Below are positions 42,388-56,167 of a stretch of 64,000 nucleotides of DNA, one piece after another. Location: NCBI GenBank assembly GCA_028532985.1, contig JANCIK010000002.1, positions 1,054,001 to 1,118,000 on the forward strand, read 5' to 3'. Below the pieces are notes generated by a model. The model was not told the DNA's origin and did not search any database. It saw only the letters and a program-made list of their open reading frames with translations. Made by a program: the position numbers and the translations under genes. Source of the stretch: Stropharia rugosoannulata (lineage: Eukaryota > Basidiomycota > Agaricomycetes > Agaricales > Strophariaceae). How positions within the stretch are numbered: position 1 is the first letter of the stretch; each line of letters opens with the position of its first letter.

Positions 42388-44739
42388 GTCGCAGCGAGGC
42401 TATTTGCATGGGGTGAGTGGGTTTTGAATTGGAGAAGAGGAAGCACCTGGAGTGGGATGGGGAGGACAGGCAGTAGGGTCACGGATGGACAACTTCAAAA
42501 GCGAATGTCAGCTGAGGAAATAGCAGAAACAATGGCTTGCGCTGCGTACCTTGCTGTGAGTACGAGCATCGTGGTGCGTGGGGAGAGAGGGGGAGATACT
42601 CCAGAAGGGGGGAAGCAGAGTAAGGGTCAATATATGCAGCCAGTGTCCAGTGTGAGTGCTGCTATTCAGAGTGCAGAATCGTAGTCCAGTGCCGGTTGTC
42701 TACGCTGAGGTTGAGGGGTGCATGAAGTTGGTGCAATACATATGTTAAGCTTCCAGGTGCATAGGCTGTGTGCAAACGGTAGGCCGTACTTTGCCTATGA
42801 AGCTGGGTACGGACTCTGCGTCGCGTCTGTCAACAGTCACTGGTCAAGGTTTTGGGGCGACGTAGACGTCCTGATGGCGGGGTAAGGCTAGGTGCGCAGG
42901 CGGGCGGATGTAGGTGGGAGGCGAATGCACGAGGGAGATGACCTTTCTGCTTGCAAGCGCAAGCATCAGGTAAAGGGACACGACGCGTGAGGTCAGCGGG
43001 ATGCGAGAGAGGCGGCAGGCGCATGGGTGTGACAAGCGAGGCAAGGAGTAGCGACACAATATCACGGAGAGAGGAGACGGCAGAACGCAGTGGCGGCCGA
43101 GCGCAGGTGGCAGCAACGATTGTATGTGCATTGGATACGGCATTGCTGGTTGAAGATGGTCTGGACGAGCGTGGCCTTAGTCATGAGTTGGACAATATTC
43201 CATCCTTGCCTTAGTTATGGTAGAGTCCGAACAAACTTCTCTGCGCGCACCATGCCTGGTAGTGTGCCCGAGGTAGGCGGGATACAAGGGAGGCAGCAGG
43301 CGCATGAGTGTGACAAGCGAGGCAAGGGCCCCGACCTTCCGGTTCTCTCACCGATCCCTGCAACCCCCGCTATAGCCTATGACACTTCTCGCCCAAGATC
43401 ATCAACGCGCGGTGCAGCTCAAACGTGCTCCAGATGCTCAAGGACGAGCACAAAACGCTCGCCGTGTAGGGCGCTCAGGTGCAGTTGTGCTAGAGGAGTG
43501 CAGTGTGTTCTGTTTCCTTTTCGTTCATGTTGTGTTTGCTCATTCCATTTGTTGATTTCTGCCGGTATTCTGCTTTTTTAGTTCTATTTTGCTCTGGCTC
43601 ATTTTATCTTGCATGCCGTGCCTCCCCGCTCACATACTCCCTCTGTCCTGAAGGATGGACTGCGGGCCATCTCCGTTTGTGGCCCTGTTCTTCTACGTCC
43701 GCTCCGTCCGCTGCCTCTTGTGCTGCTGGCTCTCCTACCTCCAGCTAACCAACGCATCCACCGTCCTGTCCACGCGCCCCACTCTTCCCTTGTGTTTCTG
43801 CTGCTGGTGCCAGCTGCTCTCCTTACAAAAAAAGTCAAGATTACTGATGCTGAACTAAATAAGCCATGCAGCTCTTTCAGCTCCGACATCAAATTTCTGT
43901 GGATAAATCAAGTCACTCGCCTAGTCCACCGTACGCTAATATGAATTCCAAACATGAAAGCTGCAATACCCATCCATCCCAATTCGTGATCTAAAGCGTT
44001 GTGGAATGTATACAGAACACGTTGCCTTCGGGCTCAGCTCATGCACATACAGCCCGGAAGTTTTGACTCACCATGCGCCATATATAGGTATCTGGTACAT
44101 AGCACTATCTTTGCTGCACTGTGAATGTTGGTGAACGATGGGAAAGTGTCGTCCCGAACCTGCGTGTGCGTGTAGGATGGGAGGCAAGTACACGCGCCAT
44201 GGAGCGGGTTGCGGCGACGACGCGATGCGCAGATGGGATGGAACCGTCTATGGGGATGGGACACCTTCCCAGGTCGCAGGTCGGGCATCGTCTGTACAGG
44301 CATCGCAGCCGAACACGGTCAAACTGTTGAATGGGACACTACGGCATGCGGGCGCCCGTTACGGGTGAACAGTGGGATGGGGAAGAGTAGATGGGCAATA
44401 CGGGACGCGTCAGCAACCTCATACACGTTTATTGGGTAGGCGGGGTGTCGAGCAATGAGTGAGCGCAAGGGCTGCGGCTGGCGGAGGGCGGGGTAGGGGT
44501 GTGCAGTGTCTGGGAAACGTCGATGATGGTGCAGGGATGCAAGGTGCTGGGAAGACGTTCAGCTGGGTAGTTGTCTGGATTGTCTCATCATCGTGGTCTC
44601 TGCAAAAACAGTGTCATTCGAGTCAACGGCGCGCCCACTCGCTGTCCGGGTGCACTGGGCCGCGCTCGCATTATTCCTATGATCTTACTCGTCTGCTTTC
44701 AACATTCAAATGTTCAACGTTCAACACTCACCCTTGTAT
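42388..44739. other. Unit 3 spacer after the mitochondrial-type gene
   Basis: It contains a second copy of the spacer part seen before the gene (about 42930-43190 compared with 40830-41060), and at about 43375-43500 a broken fragment of exon 1 of the same gene (CTTCTCGCCCAAGATCATCAACGCGC...). No other gene is seen. Confidence 0.55.
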
Positions 44740-46241
44740 TGCATAGACGGCCTTGTCATATAAAAATATGATACATTGTTTGCCTAGACCGTGTTCTGTA
44801 CGCACAAATCCCCAGACATGCCCCAAAGCCAAAGCCAGCTACGCAAGGACAAACTATCCATAAGTCCTTGCTTAGCGCGCGTCTGCACACCTGAGCTCCA
44901 TACATCCATTGGGGCATCTGGTCAGGAACTTAATGAATCTACATAATGTCTCCAATATAAGTTTGAACTGCTGGGCAGAGCGATGCGGCGGAGCTGAAAT
45001 CATATCCTATGTCCTACAAGGACTGTAATAAAGAGTAAAACAAGATTACCGGGTCGAGGCAGTGCACGGCACCCCAAAGTAGCTCGTGTTAATTGCGGCC
45101 TGCTGGTAGCATAGCCTCTGCTCCAAAAATAATAATGAGCAAAACGACTAAATAACTATGCCTCAAACACGGCATATAAGCATTATCACATTTCACAAAA
45201 AAGAACGGTTTCTTTCTCCATTATACTAATTCTCAAAATGCGAGAACTCAGACGTCCAACAGAAACTAGGTATTTGAGCATCCGACCTCCCGCGACAGCA
45301 TCCAAATTTATCTGGCACGTCTCAGCTAACACCCAGCGCACAGCATCTATCAATAGAAAGTACTTAAAGCAACCTAACCCACGATCGCAACAGTTGCACG
45401 TTGCGCCCGTCTCTTCAGACACTCAGACAGACAATTACAACCATCCTCTGTGATATTCAATGACTTCTGCAGGTTCCCAACCGCCAGGTCCAGGTGAGTA
45501 AATCGAATTATGATGCATTTATCATCAGACAGACGTCCGCAAATAGAATCTCCAAGTCCCTTGCACACGGAAACGGAAACGGAATCAGCAGGTGAGATTG
45601 ACCTGCGTATCACGAAAGATCGCAATATCCTAAAGCTGAGAAATACATGTAGATGTCAACGTGCGCGGAGCGGCTCTCCTGGCGAGCCTCATTGGATTCT
45701 TCCAGCCTTCGACTCCAAGTGAGTATGCTACCTCGATGCCGTGTCATAAATGTATTAGATGAAGCGCTTACATATGTCTTGAATGCAGATTTGGATATCA
45801 CACGCTTGTGCACATCTGCCGAGGGTCAACAGCTCCGTAAGACACTTAGAAATTTCGTCAACCTAGTGGTTAATCCCGGAGTAGACAATGCAATTGAAGG
45901 CACGTCCCTATTTTCTCTGGAGCTGATGTGTCGACTGATCTTCACTATCAGACGTTGCTCCGTCACATGTCGAGGAACATTTTCATGAAGACCAGCGTGA
46001 GTAAATTAGTTATTTAAATATTGGTCGCTTCTAACACAAATATCTTCAGCTAATGAGACTCTCCAGGCGCCGGAATCACTCTCTGCTGAAGATGAATTTT
46101 CCCTTTTGTCCAATTTGGCTGATTTGTACCCACCATTTGGTGTGCTGTTAACCTTCTATATATTTACTCTAATTAAACATTGTCGCTTCAGAACTTCACA
46201 AAAAGATAATCGATGCAGTCAACGATTGTGTATTCAACAGA
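44740..46241. other. Conserved block upstream of HET3
   Basis: The counterpart of 26530-28036. In this unit the short minus-strand intron of the other units loses its GT donor (GTACCC becomes GCGCAC near 45660), while the plus-strand splice sites remain. Confidence 0.4.
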
Positions 46242-47783
46242 ATGCCAATCCGCCTGATCAGCTTTGACATAAATGGAAACAATTGCACTCTAGTTGAACG
46301 CAGCAAACTTGTTAAGATTATTCTCGCGTGTATAAAGGCCAAATATGCATCGGCAGATAAACTTGAACTAGGAATAAGACAGGCTTGGAATGATGTACCT
46401 ATTTTTATCGAGAAGTACTGCAGGTACGCCATCCTCTCACACACCTGGCTGCGCAGCACGCCCGGAGACATCCTTTTTCATGACTGGGCCAACCGTGCGC
46501 TTCCTCAAAACACAGCTGGAAATGCTAAGATTGCCAACTTCTGCTCTGTCGCAGCACGCGAGCACGGCGTGCGATTGGGCTGGATGGATTCTGTCTGTAT
46601 AAACAAGGAGAGTAGCTCTGAACTGGACGAGTCCATTCGGTCAATGTGCAAATGGTACAAAGGAGCTTATGTTTGCATTGCTTACCTTGCCGATACACTG
46701 GATTTTGCAGAGATCCCAAAGGATACCTGGTTCACCCGAGGCTGGACGCTGCAGGAATTGCTGGCAAATGAAGAAATTTATTTCTATAACCATGTCTGGG
46801 CGAAGCTTCACCCTGGCCCAGACTTTAAAGAACACTTGCACAATCCCAAGTTCAATTTACTGCATGAATATACCGCAATCCAACCGGAGATGCAGTATCA
46901 AATATTTATTGCAACATCCATTACACCCAGAGAGTTCCTTGATTTCAATTTCGACAAGGTCCCAATCTGCAGAATTATGGAGCTGGCAGCATGGCGCAAG
47001 GTGACCCGTGCAGAAGACCACATCTACTCCCTGATGGGTCTGCTTGATGTTAGCATTCCTATTGCATATGGTGAAGGACCCAAGAAGGCATTAACACAAA
47101 TGGTTCGTGAAATTATGCTCTCCTGGCCGTATTTTCTGGATCTCTTCAACCACACCAACGGATATTCCATTTTGCCACGAGATATCACTGACTACATAGG
47201 ATGTAGCAAGATGGCTTGACTGGTTGTTGTACCAAAAACCCCACTGGTGCTGTCCCATTTAGGCATCCACGCAACATTGATTGCAATCCCACTATTCAAA
47301 AAAGGTTTATATCCGGACTTCCCTGCCAATAATTCTATGGATTCTATGCTTTATGGGCCTAATTCCTATTCTCCACTGGACACTGGCAGCGCCTCAACTG
47401 AGTGGATTTCACGCCTTGATCTCCTACTCAGTGCACAGAGTATAAAGTTGGGTGACGAAAACAACGCTCCTTTTCATTTTCTTGCAATATTTGGATTGGA
47501 AATTGATCAAGACCAAGATACTCTCCGTCTATCAGTTGGCGACAATGTCGGGATACGTGTGTACTCTGATTCGCCTTATCCCCCCAATAAAACTGTCAGG
47601 ATATCCTTTACAGATATAAAACCCTCTGATCCATTATTTTTCAAGAGGTACCTCGGTTTTGAGGGGCCAGTGCGGATAAATCTCTCTTACAGTGGACCCA
47701 ATGTATCAGATGGCATACTTACACTTCCCACAGCAGAGGCAAAGAAGATGGGTTTCAAAGTGATATCAGCTTATTTCCGTTGA
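46242..47783 (+). pseudogene. HET3: HET-domain gene with one nonsense codon
   Basis: The frame is open from ATG for 325 codons and ends at TGA 47217-47219, where HET4 has CGA. After the stop the frame continues with the usual 178-codon C-terminal part to 47783. The HET domain itself is complete (YAILSHTWLR, LGWMDSVCINKESSSELDES, WFTRGWTLQELLA), so a truncated HET-only protein is possible. The shared position of the stop with HET2 suggests a common ancestor of units 2 and 3, or conversion between them. Confidence 0.9.
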
Positions 47784-48054
47784 AGGATGGTACATTTTGG
47801 GTTAGTTGAAAAACATGTGCTTGTTATAATACCGGAGGCATTCAATATTAAGTCATCATCATAATTTTAGCCATGACGAAGGGATTGATAACAAGGGTAA
47901 GTCATAGTCATATTTTCAGACCACCAAGACAGCACTATCACTCCGGGCAGCCTAACATCTTTGGCAGGCTGAAAATATTTAAAAAAAACAATAAAAAACA
48001 ATAAAGAAACTATAAAACTGAATTGATTTCATGTTTTATCAAATGTTATAAGCC

Positions 48055-49000
48055 AGCCTACCTTGTCTGACCCCGGCCAGTGCATAATTTACGCCTGTCC
48101 ACTTGCGCAGCCCAGCTCTCGCCCTTGTTAATCGCACAGTATCCTCACGGCAGGTACAACCATCCCACCATCTTAGCCAGCCGTTCTGAAAACTCGACGC
48201 CTTGCCGCCCCCACCGTGTCAGTTCTCAATCTCGCCCGAGGTAGTCAACGTGCTGCGCACCTCGACGATGTTCCAGATGCTCAAGAATAAACCAAATGCA
48301 TTTGCTGCGATGGCGCGCTTTGCAGCAGTGCTTGAGGAAAGCTGCTGCAAGCATTGGTGTGCTTTTTCATTTTCATTTTCGGTCATCATGTTGAGGTTAT
48401 ATATATTGTACTTTTCATGTATGTATGTATCTATTTCGTTTGTTTTCTTTTACTTTGCATAACTCTGTACTACCTGCGTGTACTCTGCTCCTCCGTCCTG
48501 AATACTGAAACACGATTCATCTGTCTCCGTTTGCCGCTACCTTTCTTTTATTTTTATTGTGACCTCGGCCCTTGCATGTTGGCCTGCTTTACCACGTCCA
48601 CCTTGCCTCTCGCACCACTCAGTGCAGCTTAGCTTAACAAGGACCTGCGCAACATCATTCGCGACCTTGCCCAGGCCTTCCAGGCTGCAGGGCTAGGTCA
48701 GATCGACACAGTGAGGTCAAGAGTTGAGTCAGAGTCAAAGGGGACGGACGGAATAGTGTGTTATGCAGGACGTCACGTACATAGGCGGCTCTGATAAATG
48801 GACCTGCATGTTTTTAGGATGTATGCAGCTGAGGTGCGCATAACACTGCATCTGTTGGATCGCTCACGAAGTGAAGGGCAGGCACCGGAGCGTTCATATC
48901 AGGAACGTGGATGTGGCGCATGGAAACCAATTTTATTTTACCTATAGAAACTCATGCAAGAACTACATACCGACGATTCCCCTGTTTGTCCCAGGCTGAG
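48055..49000 (+). pseudogene. Degenerate copy of the mitochondrial-type small gene, unit 3
   Basis: It has the same layout as in units 1 and 2. A frame from about 48202 keeps PPPPCQFSISPEVVNVLRTS and the following helix. It is almost identical to the unit 4 copy from about 48220 onward. The N-terminal targeting part is broken. Confidence 0.5.
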
Positions 49001-50574
49001 CAGATATCCCTTGTATATTCTCTCATACGATCACAAAATTCTGCATGGCATCATTCCTTTTAGGACATTTACACAACCTAGCCTATCACCGTTGCGCATA
49101 TACATAGCGCGGTCTTCTCAGCGCGTTCGAAAAATCAGGCATGGAAGGCCTAGACAATGGACATGACAAGAATGTGGTTGGACCGGGGCTCCTCAAGGAT
49201 GCACGGGTTGGGGGTCAAACTGGAAGATTGGGGCCAGGGGCACTTTGAGGTGGGGGTGGGTGGGTTAATGGCGCCTAGACCGGGGTAGGTCGGAGGTTAA
49301 ATGAAACTTGAAAGGAGAGGGCAGCCGGCTGATGGTCAGGAGGAAGTAGACCAGATAAATATGACGGACGTAGGCATGCGTGCAGCGTGAGGTGGAGACT
49401 CGAGAGCGGGCGAGTGAAACATTATGAAACAAGGGGAGCTGCAGACTCGGAGCGGGAGAGATGTTGAACTGATTGAGGAGACATGCTACTGCGAGGGAGC
49501 AACAGCTAGCGGCAAACGGACGTGAGAGCACGCTTCTAGATAGGCTGCAGAAATGCGGGTAGGGACGGGTAGGGGCATGTTTTGCCCTTCAGTGGGTGTG
49601 CATGAGCTATTGGAAAGATCGGACCAAACGGGGGAGGGAGGTAAGGATTCGGTAGAATTAGGTATGTTCGGGTTAATCGGAGTGGCGGGCGACGTAGGGG
49701 GGAAGAAAGGGGGCCCGGAGACGTGTGAGAGTGAGCCAAGAACCGACATTGTGACTGATGAGAGCGGACAGTCGGCGACTGGATGAGGTACATTCTGTAG
49801 ACTGTGATCCGGGACGGAGCAAGCGGACTGAGCGATATGCCTGACCTGGTCAGCACAGTGAGCGGGAAACGCGCAAAGCTGCAGGTAGTGGATAAGCAGG
49901 ACAAGTAGAACATGAATGGAAAGTTAACAAGAGCAGTACAGAGGGGGACGCCAAAATGGCGGCCGGGAAGTGTATGCAGATGGGTCCACACGAAGATATG
50001 ATATGTCCAGCTCGGGCAACTTATGAATGGCATTATGCAATAAATAAGAGCAACGTGAGCAGTGAAAACGCAATCAAGGAGTGTGAAAAGTAGTGCACGA
50101 CTTGTAGTGAGCAAACGAAGCATTGGTCGTCTTGCGGTTATGCTCATTCTATTGCTCTTTTTTATGACCATTCGTTTGTTTCGGGGTACCCCAGGTCGAG
50201 ATATCGAGAAGCCAGACGAGAGCCAACAAGCAGAAACTGGGACATAATAAACATAGTGCTGCTGTACTCGAGCTCATTTGCATGCGTGCCGAGCGCGTTG
50301 GGGTCGCTAGTTGAGCACAACGAGAGACGGCTGCTACCATGAGACGGTCATAATAAAGTGGATGACGCAGGTGACAGAGGGCGCGGCTGATTTGAACAGC
50401 AGGACAGGAGAATGGGGGCGGCACTGGAGAGAGGACAATGGGGAACAAGTTGAACAACGGGGAAGTGTTTGCGCAGGCGGATGCTGCATTGGTGGGGGCA
50501 GCGGGTGGACCGAGGAAGGCGAGGAGTGTATGTATATGCGATGAATAGAAAATGTAAGAAAACACAAGGCAACC
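49001..50574. other. Unit 3 distal spacer
   Basis: Matches 38720-40354. No supported gene. Confidence 0.55.
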
Positions 50575-53019
50575 AGGCAGCCCGCAGCATGCTGATCAGT
50601 CAGCACCCGGAAGCAGAAAGTGTCTGAAAACATGGGAAAATCACGTACATTCCTCCTCAGGGCGGCAGCAAGCGCGTCGGTATTTGGGCGTGTCCTTGAG
50701 TATGAGGTATATCCATTCGCCTCGAGGACGAGCCTACACGGAAAGAACGGCGCGCGGGATGAGAGAGGTGTTGACTGGCGCTCAGGACGGCCGGGATGGG
50801 GACAGGCGGGCACCGTTCTGTGACGGGGGTGGGCAAAGTGTTGGGCAGAGAGCCAGGTGCAGGTGTCTCGATGGCGGGGTAAGGCTGTGCAGGCAGGCAG
50901 GCGGTTCAAGGTTGTGTAATTATGGTTCGTGTAAACGGTAACATCAACAGCGGTGGCTGTTGTTCATGTCGTCCGGAATTGCCGGCCTGTTTGGACGCGA
51001 TGTCCGAAGGCCAGCCAGCGGGATGGGGGTGGGAGACTGGCGAGCGGATGTGGCAGGTGGGAGGCAAATGTGCGAGGGCAATGACCGAGGCCTACAGTTG
51101 ATCCCTATTCAAGAGCGCGAACGTCAGGTGAAGGGACGTGATGCGTGAGGTCAGCGCGGCTGGCGCATGGGTGTGACATGTGACAAGCGAGGCAAGGGCC
51201 CCGGCCTTCCGGCTCTCTCACCAATCCCTGCAACCCCTGCTATGCCACTTCTCGCCCGAGGTCATCAACGCGCAGTGCAGCTCAAACGTGCTCCACATGC
51301 TCAAGTACGAGCACAAAACGTTTGCCGCATAGCACACCTTGCAGCCGTGCTAGAGGAGTGCAGTGTGTTCTGTTTGCATTTTGTTCATGTCGTGTTTACT
51401 TATTCTATTTCCTGATTTCTGCTGGTATTCTGCTTTTTTTTTTTAGTTCTATTTTACCCTGGCTCATTTTATCTTGCATGCTGTACCTCCCCGCTCACAT
51501 GCTCCCTCTTTCCTGAACGCTGGAATGCTGACCGTCTCCCTTTGCGGCTCTGATCTCCTACGTCCGCTCCGTCCGCTGCCTTTTGTGCTGCTGGCTCTCC
51601 CGCCTCCAGCTGACCAATGCATCCACTGTCTGCCATGTGGATCTACCTGTCCACGCGCCCCGACTCGCATGCCCTCCAGTGTCCACATGCCCTCAATCCA
51701 TCCATTCATTCCCCTTCATCTCATCTCGACACGTCGATCCATATTCATTCCCTTATGCATTTCATATGATCTTGTCAAGCCCGAAAAACCATGTTCCCTC
51801 TCTCCCCCCTCGCTATTCCCTTCTTCCTCCAGAAGGCCAGTCCGGCCCTCAGCACTAAGAGTGGTAGATGATTTGCATTGTAAGTGTTCAACGTTCAACA
51901 TCCATCTATGCATCTGGATAGACCTTTTTCAGCCGTCCTTCTACCATACGCACTGGCGGCGGTACTCATTTCATGCAGACCCTCTTTCCTTGTGTTTCTG
52001 CTACGGGCGCCAGCTGCTCTCCTTACAAAATTCAAGATTGTTGATGCTGCACTACGTACGTAAGCCATATTTTTGTTCTGTTCACTAACTTCCTCTCGTT
52101 TTAATTCGTTTTCCAGGCTGGAATGCGAATGCTTTGCTCACCCGCCGTCCCGAAGTAAGTACTCCTTCACACAGACACCTGTACGCGTCAGTATCGCCAG
52201 CCGCGAGCTCCTTCAACTCCGAAATCAACTTTCTGAGTCACTCGCCTAGTCCACCATATGCTAATATTAATTCCAAACAGGAAAGCTGCGGTACCCATCC
52301 ATCCCAATTCGTGATCTAAGTGTTGTGGGGCGTATAGAACATGCTGCCTTCGGGCTCAGCGCATGCACGTACATCCTGGAAGTTTTGACTCACCATCTGC
52401 CAAATTTAAGTGTGTGGTACATAGCACTATCTTTGCCGCACTGCGAATGTCGGTGAACGTATGCAGAAGTGTCGTCACGAACCTGCGTGTGCGTGTAGGA
52501 TGGGAGGCAAGGACACACGCCGAGGAGCAGGTTGCAGCGACGACACGATGAGCAGATGGGATGGAACCGTCTACGGGGATGGGACGCGTTCCCAGGTCGC
52601 GTGTTGGCTAGACAGACAGCACGAACGAAGCCGGTCGGATTGTTGAATGGGATCTTACGGCATGCGGGCGCCCGTTACGGGTGAACGGTGGGATGGGGAA
52701 GAGTAGGTGGGCAATACAGGACATGTTGGCGACCTCATACACGTTTATTGGGTGGGCGGGGTATTGAGTGGGCAAGAGGGATGCAGCTGGCGGAGGACAG
52801 GGTAGGGGTGGGCAGCTTCTGGGAAATGTCGATGAGAAGCAAGGTATTGGGAAGACATTCAGTTGGGTAGCCGTCCGGATTGTCTCATCATCGTGGTCTC
52901 TGCACAAATGGCGAGTAAACGGCGCGCCCACTCGCTGTCCGGGTGCACCAGGCCGCACTGGCATTATGATCTTACTCGTCTGCTTTTAGCATTCAAGTAC
53001 TCACCCGTGTATTGCACAG
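50575..53019. other. Unit 4 spacer
   Basis: It contains a fragment of exon 1 of the mitochondrial-type gene at about 51228-51361 and, from 51785, the tract shared with unit 2. No supported gene. Confidence 0.55.
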
Positions 53020-54171
53020 ACGGCCTTATCGTATAAAAATATAATACATTGTTTGTTTAGACCGTTTTATGTACACACAAATCCCCAGACATGCGCCAAA
53101 GCCAACTATGCAAGGACAAACTATCCATAAGTCCTTGCTTAAGACGCGTCTGCACACCTGAGCTCCATACATCCATCGGGGCATCTGGTCAGAAACTTAA
53201 CGAGTCTATGTACATAATGTCTCCAATATAAGTTTGAACTGCTGGGCAGAGCGATGCAGCAGAGCTGAAATCATGTCCTATGTCCTACAAAGACTATAAT
53301 AAAGAGTAAAACGAGATTAAAGGGTCGAGGCAGTGCACGGCACCCCAAAGTAGCTCGTGTTAATCACGGACTTGCGTGCGGCCTGCTGGTAGCATAGCCT
53401 CTGCTACAAAAATAACAATGAGCAAAACGACTAAATAACTATGCCTCGAAAATGGCATATCAGCATTATCACATTCCACGAAAAAGAACGGTTTCTTTCC
53501 ACGATACTAATTCTCAAAATCCGAGAACGCAGACGTCCAACAGAAACTAGGTATTTGAGCATCCGACCTCCCGCGACAGCATCCAAATTTATCTGGCACG
53601 TCTCAGCTGACATCCAGCGCACGGCATCTATCAATAGAAAGACCGCATGGCAAGAAGTACTTAAAGCAACTTAACCCACGATCGCAACAGTTGCACGTTG
53701 CGCCCGTCTCTTCAGACACTCATACAGACACTTCCAACCATCCTCTGTGATATTCGATGACTTCCGCAGGCTCCCAACCACCAGGTCCAGGTGAGTAAAT
53801 CGAATTATAATGCATTTATCATCAGACAGACGTCCGCAAATAGAATCTCCAAGTCCCTTGCACACGGAAACGGAAACGGAATCAGCAGGTGAGATTGACC
53901 TGCGTATCACGAAAGATTGCAATATCCTAAAGCTGAGAAATACATGTAGATGTCAACGGGTACGGAGAGGCTCTGTTGGGGAGCCTCGTTCGATTCTTCC
54001 AGCCTTCGACTGCAAGTGAGTATGCTATCTCGGTGCCGTGTCCTAAATGTATTAGATGGAGCACTTACATATGTCTTGAATGCAGGTTCGGATATTACAC
54101 GCTTGTGCACATCTGCCGAGGGTCAACAGCTCCTGAAGACGCTTAGCAATTTCGTCAACCTAGTGGTTAAT
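51785..54171 (+). repeat. Partner of the 2,387-bp identical tract
   Basis: The counterpart of 33231-35617; see that entry for the comparison. Confidence 0.8.
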
Positions 54172-54548
54172 TCTGGAGTAGACATTGTAACTGATGGGTG
54201 AGAAGGCACGTTCCTATGTTTTTCTACAGTTGACATGTCGACTTATCTTCGCTATCAGACTTTGCTCCGTCACATGTCAAGGAACATCTTCATGAACACC
54301 AGCGTGAGTAAATTTGCAGTTGAAATATTGGTCGCTTCTAACACAAATATCTTCAGCTCATGGGGCTCTCCTGGTGACTGGACCACTCTCGGCTGAAGAT
54401 GAATTTTCCCTTTTTTCCAATTTGGCTGATTTGTGCCTACCATATGGTGCGCTGTTAACCTTCTATATGTTTACTCTAATTAAATCTTGTTTCTTCAGAA
54501 CTTCCCGGAAAGCTAATCGACGCAATCAACAATCATGTATTCAACGAA
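53020..54548. other. Conserved block upstream of HET4
   Basis: The counterpart of 26530-28036. Unlike the other units, this one keeps about ten extra bases containing GGTGAGA near 54197, which would supply a GT donor for the intron ending at CTATCAG; units 1-3 have GGCACG at that place. Confidence 0.4.
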
Positions 54549-56014
54549 ATGCCAATCCGCCTGATCAGTTTTGACAAAAATGGAAACAATTGCACTCTAG
54601 TTGAACGCAGCGAATTGGTTAAGATTATTCTCGCGTGTATAAAGGCTGACTATGCATCGGAACATGAACTTGAATTAGAAATGATATGGTGTTATAATAG
54701 CACATCTGATTTTACCGAGAACTACTGCAAGTACACCATCCTCTCGCACACCTGGCTGCGCAGGACGCCCGGAGACATCCTATTTCATGACTGGGCCAAC
54801 CGCGCACTCCCCCAGAACACCCGTGGAAATGACAAGATCACCAACTTCTGCTCAGTGGCCGCACGCGAGCACAGCGTGCAATTTGGCTGGATGGATACTG
54901 TCTGTATAAACAAGGAGAGTAGCTCTGAACTGGACGAGTCCATTCGGTCAATGTACAAATGGTACCAAGGAGCCAAAGTCTGCATTGCTTACCTTGCCGA
55001 TACACTGGAGTTTGCGGAGATCCCAAAGGACACCTGGTTCACACGAGGCTGGACGCTGCAGGAATTGCTGGCGAACAGCAAGATTTATTTCTATAACCGT
55101 GACTGGGCGAAGCTTCACCCTGGCCCAGACTTTACAGAACACTTGAACAATCCTGAGTTCTGTCCATCATATCAAAGTCAAGGGGGTATGCTGCCACAGA
55201 TACAGTATCAAATATTTGTTGCAACATCCATTACAACCGATGAGCTGGCCCTTAGTTACAGTTCCTGGAGGAACCTGACTATCTGCAGAATTATGGAGTT
55301 GGCGGCAAGGCGCAAGGTGACCCGTGCAGATAATCACATCTACTCCTTGATGGGTCTGCTTGATGTTAGCATTCCCATTGCATATGGTGAAGAGCTCGAT
55401 AAGGCATTAACACGAATGGTTCGTGAAATTATGCTCTCCCGGCCGTATTTTCTGGATCTCTTCAACCACACCAACAAATATTCCATTTTGCCACGAGATA
55501 TCACTGACTACATAGGATGTAGCAAGATGGCTCGACTGGTTGTTGTACCAAAAACCCCACTGGTGCTGTCCCATTTAGTATGGAATGTATATCTTCATGG
55601 GGGACTTCATATTCTCCACTGGACACTGGCAGCGCCTCAACTGAGTGGATTTCACACCTTGAGTTCCTAGTGACCACAGAGTTGGATTACATGAGCGACA
55701 TTCCTTTTTTCTTTCTTGCAATACTTGGATCGGAAATTGATCCAGACCACGATACTCTCTGTGTATCAGTTGGAAACAATATTGGGATACGTGTGTTCCC
55801 TGATTTGCCTGAACGCACTAATGAAACTGTCAGGATATCCTTTGCAGATATAAAGACCCTTGATCCATCACATTTGGAATACCCAGATGCCCAGGGGCCA
55901 GTGTGGATAAATCTCTCTTACAGCGGACCCAATGTATCAGATGGCATACTTACACTTACCACAGCAGAGGCAAAGAAGATGGGTTTCAAAGTGATATCAG
56001 CTTATTTCCGTTGA
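54549..56014 (+). pseudogene. HET4: HET-domain gene with internal deletion and frameshift
   Basis: The frame is open from ATG for 373 codons to 55670. Near 55578 about 100 bp that are present in HET1-HET3 (the LIAIPLFKK...DSMLYGPNSY part) are replaced by an unrelated stretch of about 35 bp. After this the normal frame is shifted; its remainder is readable from about 55580 to 56014 in another phase. The HET domain is complete and the CGA codon that is TGA in HET2 and HET3 is still CGA here. A truncated protein with the HET domain could be produced. Confidence 0.88.
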
Positions 56015-56167
56015 AGGATGGTACATTTTGGGTTAGTTTAAAAACATGTGCTTGTTATAATACCGGAGGCATTCAATATTAAGTCATCATCATAATTTTA
56101 GCCATGACGAAGGGATTGATAACAAGGGTAAGTCATAGTCATATTTTCAGACCACCACGACAGCACT

